A stretch of DNA of 20,695 nucleotides, from the NCBI GenBank assembly GCA_964392615.1, contig CAYMRB010000144.1, positions 1-20,695 of the forward strand, given 5' to 3'. The notes beneath the pieces are model-generated. The model was not told where the DNA came from and made no database searches. It worked only from the letters and a program-made list of their open reading frames with translations. Position 1 is the first letter of the stretch, and every line of letters starts with the position of its first letter. The translations under genes and the position numbers were made by a program. Origin of the DNA: CAYMRB01 sp964392615. GTDB taxonomy: Bacteria > Planctomycetota > UBA8108. Shown here piece by piece: positions 7,374 through 14,511 of the stretch.

Positions 7374-7408
7374 GCCGAAGTCCCCTTCGGCCCCCACGAA
7401 GCAATATA
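7374..7408 (-). promoter_or_regulatory. Tentative prepilin promoter and 5'-leader hairpin
   Basis: On the minus strand a TATATT hexamer (7408-7403) could serve as a -10 box for the prepilin gene, with a transcript start near 7396 and a leader of about 85 nt. No good -35 hexamer sits 17 nt upstream. Just downstream, a perfect 7-bp hairpin (7374-7380/7385-7391, loop of four) would be in the leader. It lacks a U-run, so it is not a terminator. Confidence 0.3.
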
Positions 7409-7574
7409 CGATGGGGCCCCTCGATTGGCTGGCCATTCGCGGCGGAGAATACTTATCGTTGCGGCGGCCGTGGCTACTCGGGCGTTCAGCGCGTTTCGAG
7501 GCCGAGAACAAGAGCCGACGGTCGGATTTCCGCGCAGGTGCGGATCATTAGCGGCTTGTCGGGTGCAAGCGGCC

Positions 7575-8657
7575 TCACTCCTGCGCGCACGCGATCAGTT
7601 CTTGCCAGGTCCAGCGCCTCTCCGTCACGTAGATCAACGTGTCTCCGTCGCAGGGTCGGAGATCGCGGAACGCCGTCAGGGTATCTTCGCCGCGATTGAC
7701 GCAGAGCAAGTTGACGTCGCGATCGACGAGGCTCTTCGCGATCTGGCAGTAGGTCACCTCCGTGCGGTCTTCCTCGACGCGTGCGCTGAACAGCGTGTGT
7801 CCGCGCATATTGCTCGTGATGACATCGATCATCTGGGAGATGCCGGGGTCGTGGATCTCCTGCACGAGAAGATTGCCGACGATGCGGAGGCCTGGGACGA
7901 CGGCGTTGCAGCGCACCGCATTGAAGAGCATGCGGTGCTTCTCCTCGAGACACTCGGCGACGATATGAATCGACTGATTCATGCGGTCGATCACGGACGC
8001 GGCTGACGCGACGACCGCGTCGCTCGTGGTGTCGCCGTACGAAGTCGCGAGAATCAGCGCCATCTTCGCGCTGTGAACGGCCGCGCGCTCGTAAGTCTCG
8101 TTCTGAATCGGTGAGCCGTTGACGAACGACACGCCGCTGATCGAGAAAGGCAGCTTCTCGATCGCGTCAGTGATGATGACGACCTCGCGGCTCCGGTGCT
8201 GCGAGTCGGCGCGGAGCTCCTCGATCAGCTGGATGACGCGTGCAGCGCTGGGGAAGTTGACCAGCAAAACGTGGTCTTCGGCGACGATCTTACCCATGCC
8301 GAGCTGTCCCTTCTGAATCCAGTCGGTAATCCAGTCCACCATCATGCCGAAGAAGATGGTGAACGTGGACAAGCCGATGATGACGATAAACAGGATCGTT
8401 GAAATGCGAGCGCCTGTCGAGCTGGCGGACAGGTCGCCGTAACCGATCGTCGTGATCGAGATGATGCTGTACCACACCGCGTCGCCGTAGCTGAGGTCGG
8501 CGTTCGCTTCTCCGCCCAGCCCCGGTGGCCCGTCGAAGAGCCAGAAGCACGTCGCGTTGAGGAAGACGCACGCGAGCAGCAGCGAGAACACGATCGCCAG
8601 ACCGGTTCCTTTGCGGTCGCGAACGCGGCGATAGTAGTAGATCAGCCAGTTGACCAT
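7575..8657 (-). CDS. Two-TM potassium channel with RCK/TrkA-N domain
   Basis: This is a 360-residue channel subunit in the inner membrane. TM1 is at about 19-40, a pore helix leads to the K+ selectivity filter TTIGYGD (69-75), and TM2 is at about 85-107. A cytosolic Rossmann-like RCK domain follows (about 127-250, beginning HVLLVNFPSAARVIQLIEEL) and then a second C-terminal regulatory half. The first loop reads NFPSAA rather than the usual G-x-G-x-x-G nucleotide loop, as in divergent Castor/Pollux-like RCK domains, so a classical NAD-binding mode is doubtful. Start choice is uncertain. ATG 8657 fits the topology but lacks a clear ribosome site. GTG 8741, 4 nt after the aminopropyltransferase stop, would add 28 residues. 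It is the last gene of the PspA operon, which points to a role in controlling membrane potential under envelope stress; this is an inference. Confidence 0.88.
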   Translation of the reverse strand: MVNWLIYYYRRVRDRKGTGLAIVFSLLLACVFLNATCFWLFDGPPGLGGEANADLSYGDAVWYSIISITTIGYGDLSASSTGARISTILFIVIIGLSTFTIFFGMMVDWITDWIQKGQLGMGKIVAEDHVLLVNFPSAARVIQLIEELRADSQHRSREVVIITDAIEKLPFSISGVSFVNGSPIQNETYERAAVHSAKMALILATSYGDTTSDAVVASAASVIDRMNQSIHIVAECLEEKHRMLFNAVRCNAVVPGLRIVGNLLVQEIHDPGISQMIDVITSNMRGHTLFSARVEEDRTEVTYCQIAKSLVDRDVNLLCVNRGEDTLTAFRDLRPCDGDTLIYVTERRWTWQELIACAQE

Positions 8658-8745
8658 CGCGTCTTGATCGGGAGGGCGTCTCGACTGTCGACTGCAGGCG
8701 TTCCGGACGGCTCGGAGCGACGACGTTGCGGAAGGTACCACCCAG

Positions 8746-10467
8746 TCACGTCGAGCGCCACGCCTTCTTGTAGTACTCGATGAGGACGGGTCGCAGCTTC
8801 GTGTTCGGTTCGATCGCGTCGGCGGAATCCGTCGACTCGAGCCAACCCTTCCCGAACACGAACGCCGCGCGGAGCGAGTCGGGCGTCAGATAGCGCGTCG
8901 CGATGTCGAGCGAGGTCAAATCGCGCAGGCGGGCGGCGGCGGACGCGATGCTGGCGGCATCGCGCGACGCGAGGTGCCAACCCCACTCTCCGAAGCTCGG
9001 AACGTTGTCGTGATAGGGCAGCGTCGCGAAGCCTGCGGCTTCGAGGCTCGCTCCGATACACAGGAAGGCGTCGCGCGCGAAGTACGGGCTCGTCGCCTGG
9101 ACCGAGATGATCGCTCCGGGTTCGAGACGGTGCGCGAGCGCACGGTAGAAGTCGACCGAGAAGAGCTTGGCGAGCTCGAGAAACTTGGGGTCGGGGAAGT
9201 CCAGGATAACGACATCGTAGGCTGCGCCGAGACTCTGCACGAAGCGATCGGCGTCGATGTTGAGGACCTGGACCTCGGCGACGTCGTAGACGCGGTCGTC
9301 GAGGAGCTTCTTCGCGAGCTTGGTCTGGGCCGAGACGACCATCCTCTCGCCGGGCGAGATGCCCTGCGCCGTGAGCGTGCACACACGTGCGTCGGCGAAT
9401 GCGTCTTCGTTGAGACGGACGAGATCATCGTGCGTCGAGGCGAGTCGCGTGACCGCAGGGTCGATGTCGACCAGCGTCACTCGTTCGACATCCGGATAGC
9501 GCAGAACCTCACGCAGCGCAAGCCCGTCGCCACCGCCGAGGATGAGCACGCGCGCTCGTCGTTTCGCGAGCGCCATGGGCGGATGCACGAGGAGCTCGTG
9601 ATAGATGTGCTCGTCGACCGAGCAGAACTGTCGGTGGCCGTTGATGAAGAGGTTGACGCGCTCGCCGCGCTTCGTGATGACGAGGCGTTGGTATCTTGAC
9701 GTCTCCTGATAGACGACGGGATCGTCGAAGCAGCGTTGCTCGAGGGTCGACATCCAGCGGTCGACCTGGACGAAGGCGACGATCAGGAGCGCGAGCGCGC
9801 CGAAGCAGAGAACGAGAAGAAGCCGCCGCCGGCGCACGAGCGGCCAGAAGTAGCACAGGACACCGAGCGCGAGACAGGTGTTGACGATACCGAGGGCCAC
9901 GCCGATACGGCCGACCGAGAGATTGGCGAGCAAGACGTAGGCGAAGAGGAGTGCGCCGAGCAGCGATCCGACGTAGTCCATGCTCAGGATGTCGGAGAGG
10001 TTGATGCGCAGGCTCTTCGCGAACTCCTCGTTGATACGAATCGCGATCGGAATCTCGAGCCCGATCAGCAAGCCGATCAAGAAGGCGAGGCCGAACAGAA
10101 CCACCTGGTAGCTCGCCATGAAGACGAACGAGACGTAGACGACGAGCGTCGCGATGCCGCCGATGAACCCGAGGAGAAGCTCGATTGCCACGAAGCGATC
10201 GACGAGCTTGCCGACGATGCGTCCCTGCATTGCCGCGCCGACGCCCATCGCGAACATCATGATTCCGATGATCACGAAGATCTGCTCGTGGGAGCTGCCG
10301 AGCAGATTGTTGCCGAGGACACCGAGCGTGTACTCGTAGACGATCCCGCACGCTCCCATCACGAGCATGGAAAACGACAGGACCTTGCTCGAGTGTCGCA
10401 GGCGGGGGGGCAGCGCTGGTTCGGCCGCGCTATCGGGTTTCGACGGGTCGGAGTCGAGATCCGGCAT
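8746..10467 (-). CDS. speE: Membrane-bound polyamine aminopropyltransferase (spermidine synthase-like)
   Basis: This 573-residue protein has two parts. The N-terminal half (about 28-232) holds seven or so membrane helices, including FVIIGIMMFAMGVGAAMQG and FGLAFLIGLLIGLEIP. The C-terminal half (about 245-540) is a spermidine-synthase methyltransferase-type fold. It has SRYQRLVI (257-264), the decarboxylated-AdoMet binding loop LGGGDGLALRE (310-320), the acidic strand end VTLVDID (330-336), DFPDPKF (423-429) at the place of the usual D-x-x-DP active-site motif, and SFGEWGWHLAS (491-501) near the end. The family transfers an aminopropyl group from decarboxylated AdoMet to an amine; the natural acceptor of membrane-fused members is not certain. 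Its ATG overlaps the stop of the DUF350 gene by one base (TGATG), indicating coupled translation. No AdoMet decarboxylase (SpeD) is in the window. The symbol names the domain family only. Confidence 0.9.
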   Translation of the reverse strand: MPDLDSDPSKPDSAAEPALPPRLRHSSKVLSFSMLVMGACGIVYEYTLGVLGNNLLGSSHEQIFVIIGIMMFAMGVGAAMQGRIVGKLVDRFVAIELLLGFIGGIATLVVYVSFVFMASYQVVLFGLAFLIGLLIGLEIPIAIRINEEFAKSLRINLSDILSMDYVGSLLGALLFAYVLLANLSVGRIGVALGIVNTCLALGVLCYFWPLVRRRRLLLVLCFGALALLIVAFVQVDRWMSTLEQRCFDDPVVYQETSRYQRLVITKRGERVNLFINGHRQFCSVDEHIYHELLVHPPMALAKRRARVLILGGGDGLALREVLRYPDVERVTLVDIDPAVTRLASTHDDLVRLNEDAFADARVCTLTAQGISPGERMVVSAQTKLAKKLLDDRVYDVAEVQVLNIDADRFVQSLGAAYDVVILDFPDPKFLELAKLFSVDFYRALAHRLEPGAIISVQATSPYFARDAFLCIGASLEAAGFATLPYHDNVPSFGEWGWHLASRDAASIASAAARLRDLTSLDIATRYLTPDSLRAAFVFGKGWLESTDSADAIEPNTKLRPVLIEYYKKAWRST

Positions 10468-11345
10468 CAGAGCATGAAGAAGATGATCGACGCGATGCCC
10501 ATACTGACGATGCCTTCGATCCAGGCAGCGTTGATGTTGCGGTCCGTCGCGATCTCATGCGCGATCGTCGAGCCGGGCAGCAGGAGGCGATCCGTCACCT
10601 TGCGTAGAATGGCCAGCAGCACGAAGCCGTAGCCGGCGCAGTATGCGAAGTCGAGCAGACCGGCGACCCAGTCGAAGTTGCCCTCGGCGTCGACGGAACC
10701 GCCCGCGGTCGCTGCGAGCAGGATGATACCGATCGCTACGAGGTTGGCGCCCAGCGCGACGCCCGCAGCGACGTTGTCCTTCTCGATCTCGTCGTGGATG
10801 TCGTAGCGCGTGACCGCTTGGTAGATCTTGGCGAACACCACGAGGACGACTTGGCCGAGCGCGAAGAAGGTGAGCGCGGTCAACGGCCCGCCCGCGTCGC
10901 CGTGAACCGAGCCCGCGACGATCAACGCGGTGGCGATGAAGGCACCCGCTTCGACCGCGGCGGTACCGACGTTGCGATCCTCGATGATCTCCTTGACGGT
11001 GGAGAATTTCGTGAGGACCAGCTTGTCGACGATCCATCGGCCCAGATTGAGCGCGACGATACCGCCGAGCGCCCACAGGAAGTCGGTGCCCATCTCGACG
11101 CCGATCTCGAGCGTGGTCAGAGGCTCGTCGGGATCGGGGCCGACGACGGCGCCGAGAAACACGATGATCGTGCCCGCAAAATAGCCGGTCAGCGTCAAGC
11201 CGAGCGCCGGATTGTCCTTCGCGGTGAGCTCTTCGTTGATCTTGTACGGCGTCAGGAGGTCCTTGACGATCTTCGCCGTGAGCAGCAACACGACGCCGAG
11301 GAGTACGTAGGCGAGGCTGAGGAGGATGGCTTGCAGGAATTCCAT
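10467..11345 (-). CDS. Double DUF350 (YjfL-like) membrane protein
   Basis: This 292-residue inner-membrane protein has about eight hydrophobic helices. It is built from two DUF350 units, each with two related half-repeats. These are ELTAKDNPALGLTLTGYFAG (39-58), IIEDRNVGTAAVEAGAFIAT (120-139), EIEKDNVAAGVALGANLVA (186-204) and IATDRNINAAWIEGIVSMG (265-283). Each carries an acidic residue and a D-N/R-N pair before a Gly/Ala-rich helix. E. coli YjfL is about 130 residues, a single unit, so this is the duplicated form. No biochemical function is established for the family. Its genomic link to PspA and YjfI-type proteins is well known. The ATG at 11345 lies 10 nt after the previous stop with a GAGG site; the longer in-frame extension to 11600 lies inside the upstream gene and is discarded. 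Confidence 0.92.
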   Translation of the reverse strand: MEFLQAILLSLAYVLLGVVLLLTAKIVKDLLTPYKINEELTAKDNPALGLTLTGYFAGTIIVFLGAVVGPDPDEPLTTLEIGVEMGTDFLWALGGIVALNLGRWIVDKLVLTKFSTVKEIIEDRNVGTAAVEAGAFIATALIVAGSVHGDAGGPLTALTFFALGQVVLVVFAKIYQAVTRYDIHDEIEKDNVAAGVALGANLVAIGIILLAATAGGSVDAEGNFDWVAGLLDFAYCAGYGFVLLAILRKVTDRLLLPGSTIAHEIATDRNINAAWIEGIVSMGIASIIFFML

Positions 11346-11355
11346 GATCGTCGCC

Positions 11356-12876
11356 TCACTTTCCGCCGCCGAAACGGCTGCCGCCGAACGAACGCGAGCT
11401 GCGTGACGAAGACGATCGCGAGCGGCTGCTCGAGGAGCGGCTGCTCGAGGAGCGGCTGCTGCCGTAGCCTCCGGAGCGTCCCGAGCTCGATCGACTCGCG
11501 TACTTCGAGCCGCGGTACGTGCCGCCGCTCTTCTTGAAGCGGCTCGTCGCGTAGCCGTTCGACTTCTTGTACTTCGACTCGGAGTAGCTACTCGACGCAA
11601 ACGAGCCCTTCGAGCCGTACATCTGCTTGCCGCTCTTGTCGCGGCCGTACCAGGTTCTGCCGGACCGGTAGGAGTCGTGGTAGTGGTGATAGTGGGTCGT
11701 GCCGATCCCGCCGCCCCAGCTCGAGCCCCAGAACATGTGGCGCATGAACGCGTACTGGCCGTAGAAGACCCAGAAGCTGCTGCCGCCGCGGTTCTCCCAG
11801 TGGCCGTAGCGGTTTCTCTGTCCCGGCGGCGCGACGTAGGCGTATCCCGGCGCCTGCGCGACCTTGGTCGCCTCGCTGTCGTACTTGCCCGCGTCCTTGT
11901 GCGCGATGACCATGCCGAGATTGTTCTCCATGGCCAGGTAGCGCGTCTTGTCGACCTTGGTCCACGCCTCCTTCTCGACCGGCTTGGCGGGCTTCTCCTC
12001 GGTGACGCCGCGCGTGTCGGTCGTCACCGTCTTGATCTTGTGGTGGAACGTGACCACCGCGGACTCCTGGATCTCCATGTCCGCGAGGATCTTGTCCCAC
12101 GACAGGTAGAGCTGGCCGGTCAGGGCGCGGACCTTGGCGCTGTCGTTCGTGATGTGCCCGTCGACTTCGCGCAGGGTCTTCGCCGCGGCCGCGACCTTCG
12201 CGTACTGCCTCTCCTCGGGCTTCGAGTCGGCCCGGGCGCCGGCTGCCTGGGCGCTTTGCCATGCCGATTGGGCGCGCGCGACGTGCGCCTCGACGCGCGC
12301 GATCCGGTTCTCGAGGTCGGCCTTCTTGCCCGGCCAGTCCAGCACGGCCTGGGCGACGAGGGCCTTGAGTCCGGAGACGTCAGCGGCCTGGACGCTCTTG
12401 TGCGTCGTCTCGATCTTGGCGACGGCGTCGTTGAACTCGCGCTTGACGCGGACGCGCTCGGTAGCAGTCCCCCTGATCTCGGCGGCCTCCGCGAGGGACA
12501 GCCTGGCCGCGTTCTGGGCGCGCTGCGCGGCGCTCTCGATTTCGACGCGCTTCTCCTTGTCGTTCTCGGCGAGCGCCTTCCGCGCGGCGCCGAGCTCGAC
12601 ACGGGCTTCCTCGAAACGCTTCGCGGCGTTCGCGAGCCGCTCTTTCCAGACCGCGTCGACGCCGTCCGTGAATAGGTCGGCATCGCCCGCGAGGGCCTTC
12701 TCCACAGCCTGCCGGTGCTCTCCGAATTGCTGCTGGCTCTGCTTGACGGTCCGGGTCGAGCCGTTCACGAGAGCGTGCGTGCTGCGAGGTAGCCCGCCAC
12801 CCAGTCCGGCGACGGCGACGATCACCATCAGAACGACGATGCCGACCGCCAGGAAGATCAGTGTCTTCCGGTCCAT
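11356..12876 (-). CDS. Membrane-anchored coiled-coil protein with Ser/Arg-rich tail (unknown)
   Basis: This 506-residue protein is of no family I recognise. The N-terminus has one membrane helix (6-28). Residues about 45-280 are Ala/Glu/Lys/Arg-rich and helical, likely coiled coil. Residues about 345-410 form an aromatic and His-rich stretch (RYGHW, FWVFYGQYAFMRHMFWG, THYHHYHDSY). The last 90 residues are Gly/Ser/Arg/Tyr/Lys-rich with runs of SSSSR, ending GGSRFGGGK. The tail is partly made by a 15-bp tandem repeat at 11421-11460. The ATG at 12876 has a GGAGGGG site about 8 nt upstream. It sits between the DUF4178-like and DUF350 genes of the PspA operon, where E. coli encodes YjfM (DUF1190), also a protein with a low-complexity tail; any relation is unproven. 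The basic tail could bind anionic lipid headgroups or nucleic acid; this is speculative. Orientation in the membrane is not clear. Confidence 0.85.
   Translation of the reverse strand: MDRKTLIFLAVGIVVLMVIVAVAGLGGGLPRSTHALVNGSTRTVKQSQQQFGEHRQAVEKALAGDADLFTDGVDAVWKERLANAAKRFEEARVELGAARKALAENDKEKRVEIESAAQRAQNAARLSLAEAAEIRGTATERVRVKREFNDAVAKIETTHKSVQAADVSGLKALVAQAVLDWPGKKADLENRIARVEAHVARAQSAWQSAQAAGARADSKPEERQYAKVAAAAKTLREVDGHITNDSAKVRALTGQLYLSWDKILADMEIQESAVVTFHHKIKTVTTDTRGVTEEKPAKPVEKEAWTKVDKTRYLAMENNLGMVIAHKDAGKYDSEATKVAQAPGYAYVAPPGQRNRYGHWENRGGSSFWVFYGQYAFMRHMFWGSSWGGGIGTTHYHHYHDSYRSGRTWYGRDKSGKQMYGSKGSFASSSYSESKYKKSNGYATSRFKKSGGTYRGSKYASRSSSGRSGGYGSSRSSSSRSSSSRSRSSSSRSSRSFGGSRFGGGK
11421..11460. 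repeat. 15-bp tandem repeat within the Ser/Arg-rich tail
   Basis: The unit agcggctgctcgagg occurs at 11421-11435 and 11436-11450, with a 10-base partial third copy at 11451-11460. The copies are identical and encode the repeated SSSSR units on the minus strand. The repeat is in frame (five codons), so gain or loss of a unit would only change tail length. Confidence 0.85.
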
Positions 12877-12915
12877 GACCTCATCCCCTCCATGAAAACC
12901 CTACGTTCGTGCGGG

Positions 12916-12999
12916 TTAGCAGCCCGTTGCAAAAGGCAATCCGGCGCGATGGCGTCCATTTCGCCCTCGCGCTCGGAGCCTTTTTTCAACGGACTGCTA
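12916..12999. repeat. Palindromic MITE/REP-like element after the DUF4178-like gene
   Basis: The terminal arms 12916-12937 and 12978-12999 are inverted repeats of about 22 nt (tagcagcccgttg against tagcagtccgttg, both followed by an A-run and GGC). The inside continues the palindrome (TCCGGCGCGA against TCGCGCTCGGA, then GGCG against CGCC), so nearly the whole 84 nt can fold into one hairpin. There is no ORF inside. The stop codon of the DUF4178-like gene (12999-12997) is formed by the end of the right arm. The look is that of a small non-autonomous insertion element or REP unit. No transposase or target-site duplication is visible. Confidence 0.7.
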
Positions 13000-13641
13000 G
13001 GCGCGGAAGACCCGGACGTCGTCCGGGTGAATCTTGCGTGCGATCAGGACCTCGAACGGCGCGCCTTCCCACTTCTCGATGCAGAGAAGGCGTTCAGCTC
13101 CGGCTCCTTCGAATTCCCACGAGTAGTAGCCCTCGCCGTCGCCGCGGCCATCGCGGAAGTAGCCGATCTCCTGGCTTCCGGCGTAGGTCCACTCCTGTCC
13201 GTCGTGCTCGATGCGGTTCGAGCGGCTCTGCTCCTCATCCATGCGGATCAGGTCTTCCTCGGCGAGCCCGAGGTCGTCGAGAGTGAGCCGCTGCGGGTCG
13301 ACGACCGCGCTCACCTCCAGGACATCGTCCTCGTAGTACTCGACGAAGACGCGGCGGCCGCGGTACTTGCCGCTGACCTCGAACCACTCCTCCTCGCCGG
13401 ACTCGTAGCGGTTGCGCCGGTCGACATCGAACTGCAGGTCGTCGAAGTCGTCGCCAGCGCCGTGGATCGAGATGGCGTCGCCGACTCGCGCGTCGACGAT
13501 GGTCAAGTTCGCGAGGTCGCGCGGCGGAGGAGGCGGGCGGGGCGTTCCGGACGACTTCTTCTGGCCCACGGTCTTGATCAGGATCGTCATGATGATGACG
13601 ACGAGCACCAAGGTCAGAACGCCCAGTATGAGCCACGTCAT
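12997..13641 (-). CDS. DUF4178-like membrane-anchored protein
   Basis: This 214-residue protein has one N-terminal membrane helix (3-23), a Pro-rich linker (34-40) and a cytosolic-looking acidic beta domain. The domain starts DARVGDAISIHGAGDDFDD and continues through RYESGEEEWFEV (a Trp-Glu-rich strand typical of DUF4178), a YYEDDVLEVS strand, a DLGLAEEDL helix and the end KWEGAPFEVLIARKIHPDD. I assign DUF4178 by this pattern with moderate confidence. DUF2491 (YjfK), which sits at the same place in E. coli, is the alternative. The ATG at 13641 has a GGAG site 8 nt upstream. The gap to pspA (161 nt) and the gap to the next gene (120 nt) are both filled by palindromic repeats, unlike the tight spacing of the downstream genes. 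The function of the family is not established; it keeps company with PspA, DUF350 and SpeE-like proteins. Confidence 0.75.
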   Translation of the reverse strand: MTWLILGVLTLVLVVIIMTILIKTVGQKKSSGTPRPPPPPRDLANLTIVDARVGDAISIHGAGDDFDDLQFDVDRRNRYESGEEEWFEVSGKYRGRRVFVEYYEDDVLEVSAVVDPQRLTLDDLGLAEEDLIRMDEEQSRSNRIEHDGQEWTYAGSQEIGYFRDGRGDGEGYYSWEFEGAGAERLLCIEKWEGAPFEVLIARKIHPDDVRVFRA

Positions 13642-13695
13642 TGCAGTTCTCCGCTTCCTCCGCCAGCGAGCCAGCGAGCACCCTCTCGGAAACAG

Positions 13696-13803
13696 GCGGA
13701 GTTGAGCCGCCGCGCAGCGGTCGGCTCCAACTCCGCGCGCATGGGCTGCCGGCCGTTCGTTGATCGAGGGCCTCGTCGAAGCCGTCCCGGCCAGCCCATG
13801 CGC
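13696..13803 (+). repeat. Bipartite palindromic repeat, copy 1 (after pspA)
   Basis: The element has two hairpins. Hairpin A has arms 13696-13704 and 13728-13736 (GCGGAGTTG/CAACTCCGC). Hairpin B has arms 13737-13754 and 13789-13803, built on GCATGGGCTGCC. The first 55 nt match the reverse complement of 15227-15281 at 48 of 55 positions, and the second hairpin is conserved in architecture. The element begins directly at the pspA stop codon (13805-13803) and has no T-run, so it is more likely a REP-type mRNA 3'-end element or non-autonomous mobile repeat than a terminator. Confidence 0.75.
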
Positions 13804-14489
13804 TACTTGCCGAGTTCCGCCTTCAGCGCGGCGAGATCGTCGTCGACGCCGGCGACATCGAGCTCAGCGAACTCCTTCTCGAGCTCGGTATCCTCATCGA
13901 CCGACATCGACTCGTACGCCTGTGCGCTCGCCTCGTCACGTGCGACGGACTCCTCGAAGGAGTCGAGCGCGGCGAAGGCGTTGTCGGCTTCGCCGACGCC
14001 CGCGAGAGCCTGCGCGACCTTCTTCTGCGCCTTGGCGGCGTTCTTGCGCGCGATTAGCGTGCCGGCGTTGCGCTCGGCCTCCTCGATCTTGCGCTTGAGG
14101 TCGTTGACCTGCTTCTTGAGCTTCTCGCTGGTGCCTCGGGCCGCATCGACCGATGCTTGCATCGACTCGACCTGCCGGTCGCACTCGGTCTTCTTGGCGA
14201 GGGCCTTCTTGGCCAGGTCCTCGTTGCCGGCCTCGAGGGCCTTGACCGCGCGCGTCTTCCAATCGGCGCCCTGGCGTACGTACTTTTGGTACTCGGCTTC
14301 GAGCCGGTTGTGATTGCTCATCGCGTCGGCTGACGCGCGCACCACCTTGTTGAGCTCGGTCTTCATGTCGCGGACGGTTTGCTTGACGGTCGCTTCGAAC
14401 GTCGCGTCCTCGATCACGTCCATGCCCTTATTGGCCTGGCCGCGGGCGACTCGTCCCGCGCGGCCGAAGAAGTTCGAGAAAAATCCCAT
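13803..14489 (-). CDS. pspA: PspA/IM30 family envelope-stress protein
   Basis: This 228-residue protein is nearly all helical and fits PspA/IM30 (YjfJ branch) in length and pattern. It has an amphipathic N-terminal helix (MGFFSNFFGRAGRVARG) of the kind that binds membranes and a long coiled coil (about 25-165). The family signature region ALEAGNEDLAKKALAKK is at 84-100, with K-x-QV-DLKRKIEEAE following at 126-139. The acidic C-terminal third (170-228) has DSFEESVARDE and ends in a DDDLAALKAELGK helix. PspA proteins polymerise on stressed inner membranes like ESCRT-III to preserve the proton-motive force. I start at ATG 14489, with a GGGAG site 9 nt upstream, because it gives the standard membrane-binding N-terminus; an in-frame ATG at 14534 would add 15 polar residues inside the previous gene. 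No PspF or PspBC homologue is encoded nearby. A palindromic repeat follows the stop directly. Confidence 0.93.
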   Translation of the reverse strand: MGFFSNFFGRAGRVARGQANKGMDVIEDATFEATVKQTVRDMKTELNKVVRASADAMSNHNRLEAEYQKYVRQGADWKTRAVKALEAGNEDLAKKALAKKTECDRQVESMQASVDAARGTSEKLKKQVNDLKRKIEEAERNAGTLIARKNAAKAQKKVAQALAGVGEADNAFAALDSFEESVARDEASAQAYESMSVDEDTELEKEFAELDVAGVDDDLAALKAELGK

Positions 14490-14511
14490 TCTCTTGTCTC
14501 CCTTTGCTGGT

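Noticed and set aside
7529..7544. Terminator at the end of the PspA operon
   Set aside because: Only a 5-bp stem (TCCGC/GCGGA) without a following U-run is visible on the minus strand, which is too weak to call.
11421..11460. CRISPR-like array
   Set aside because: The repeats are contiguous 15-mers without spacers and lie in frame inside a coding tail.
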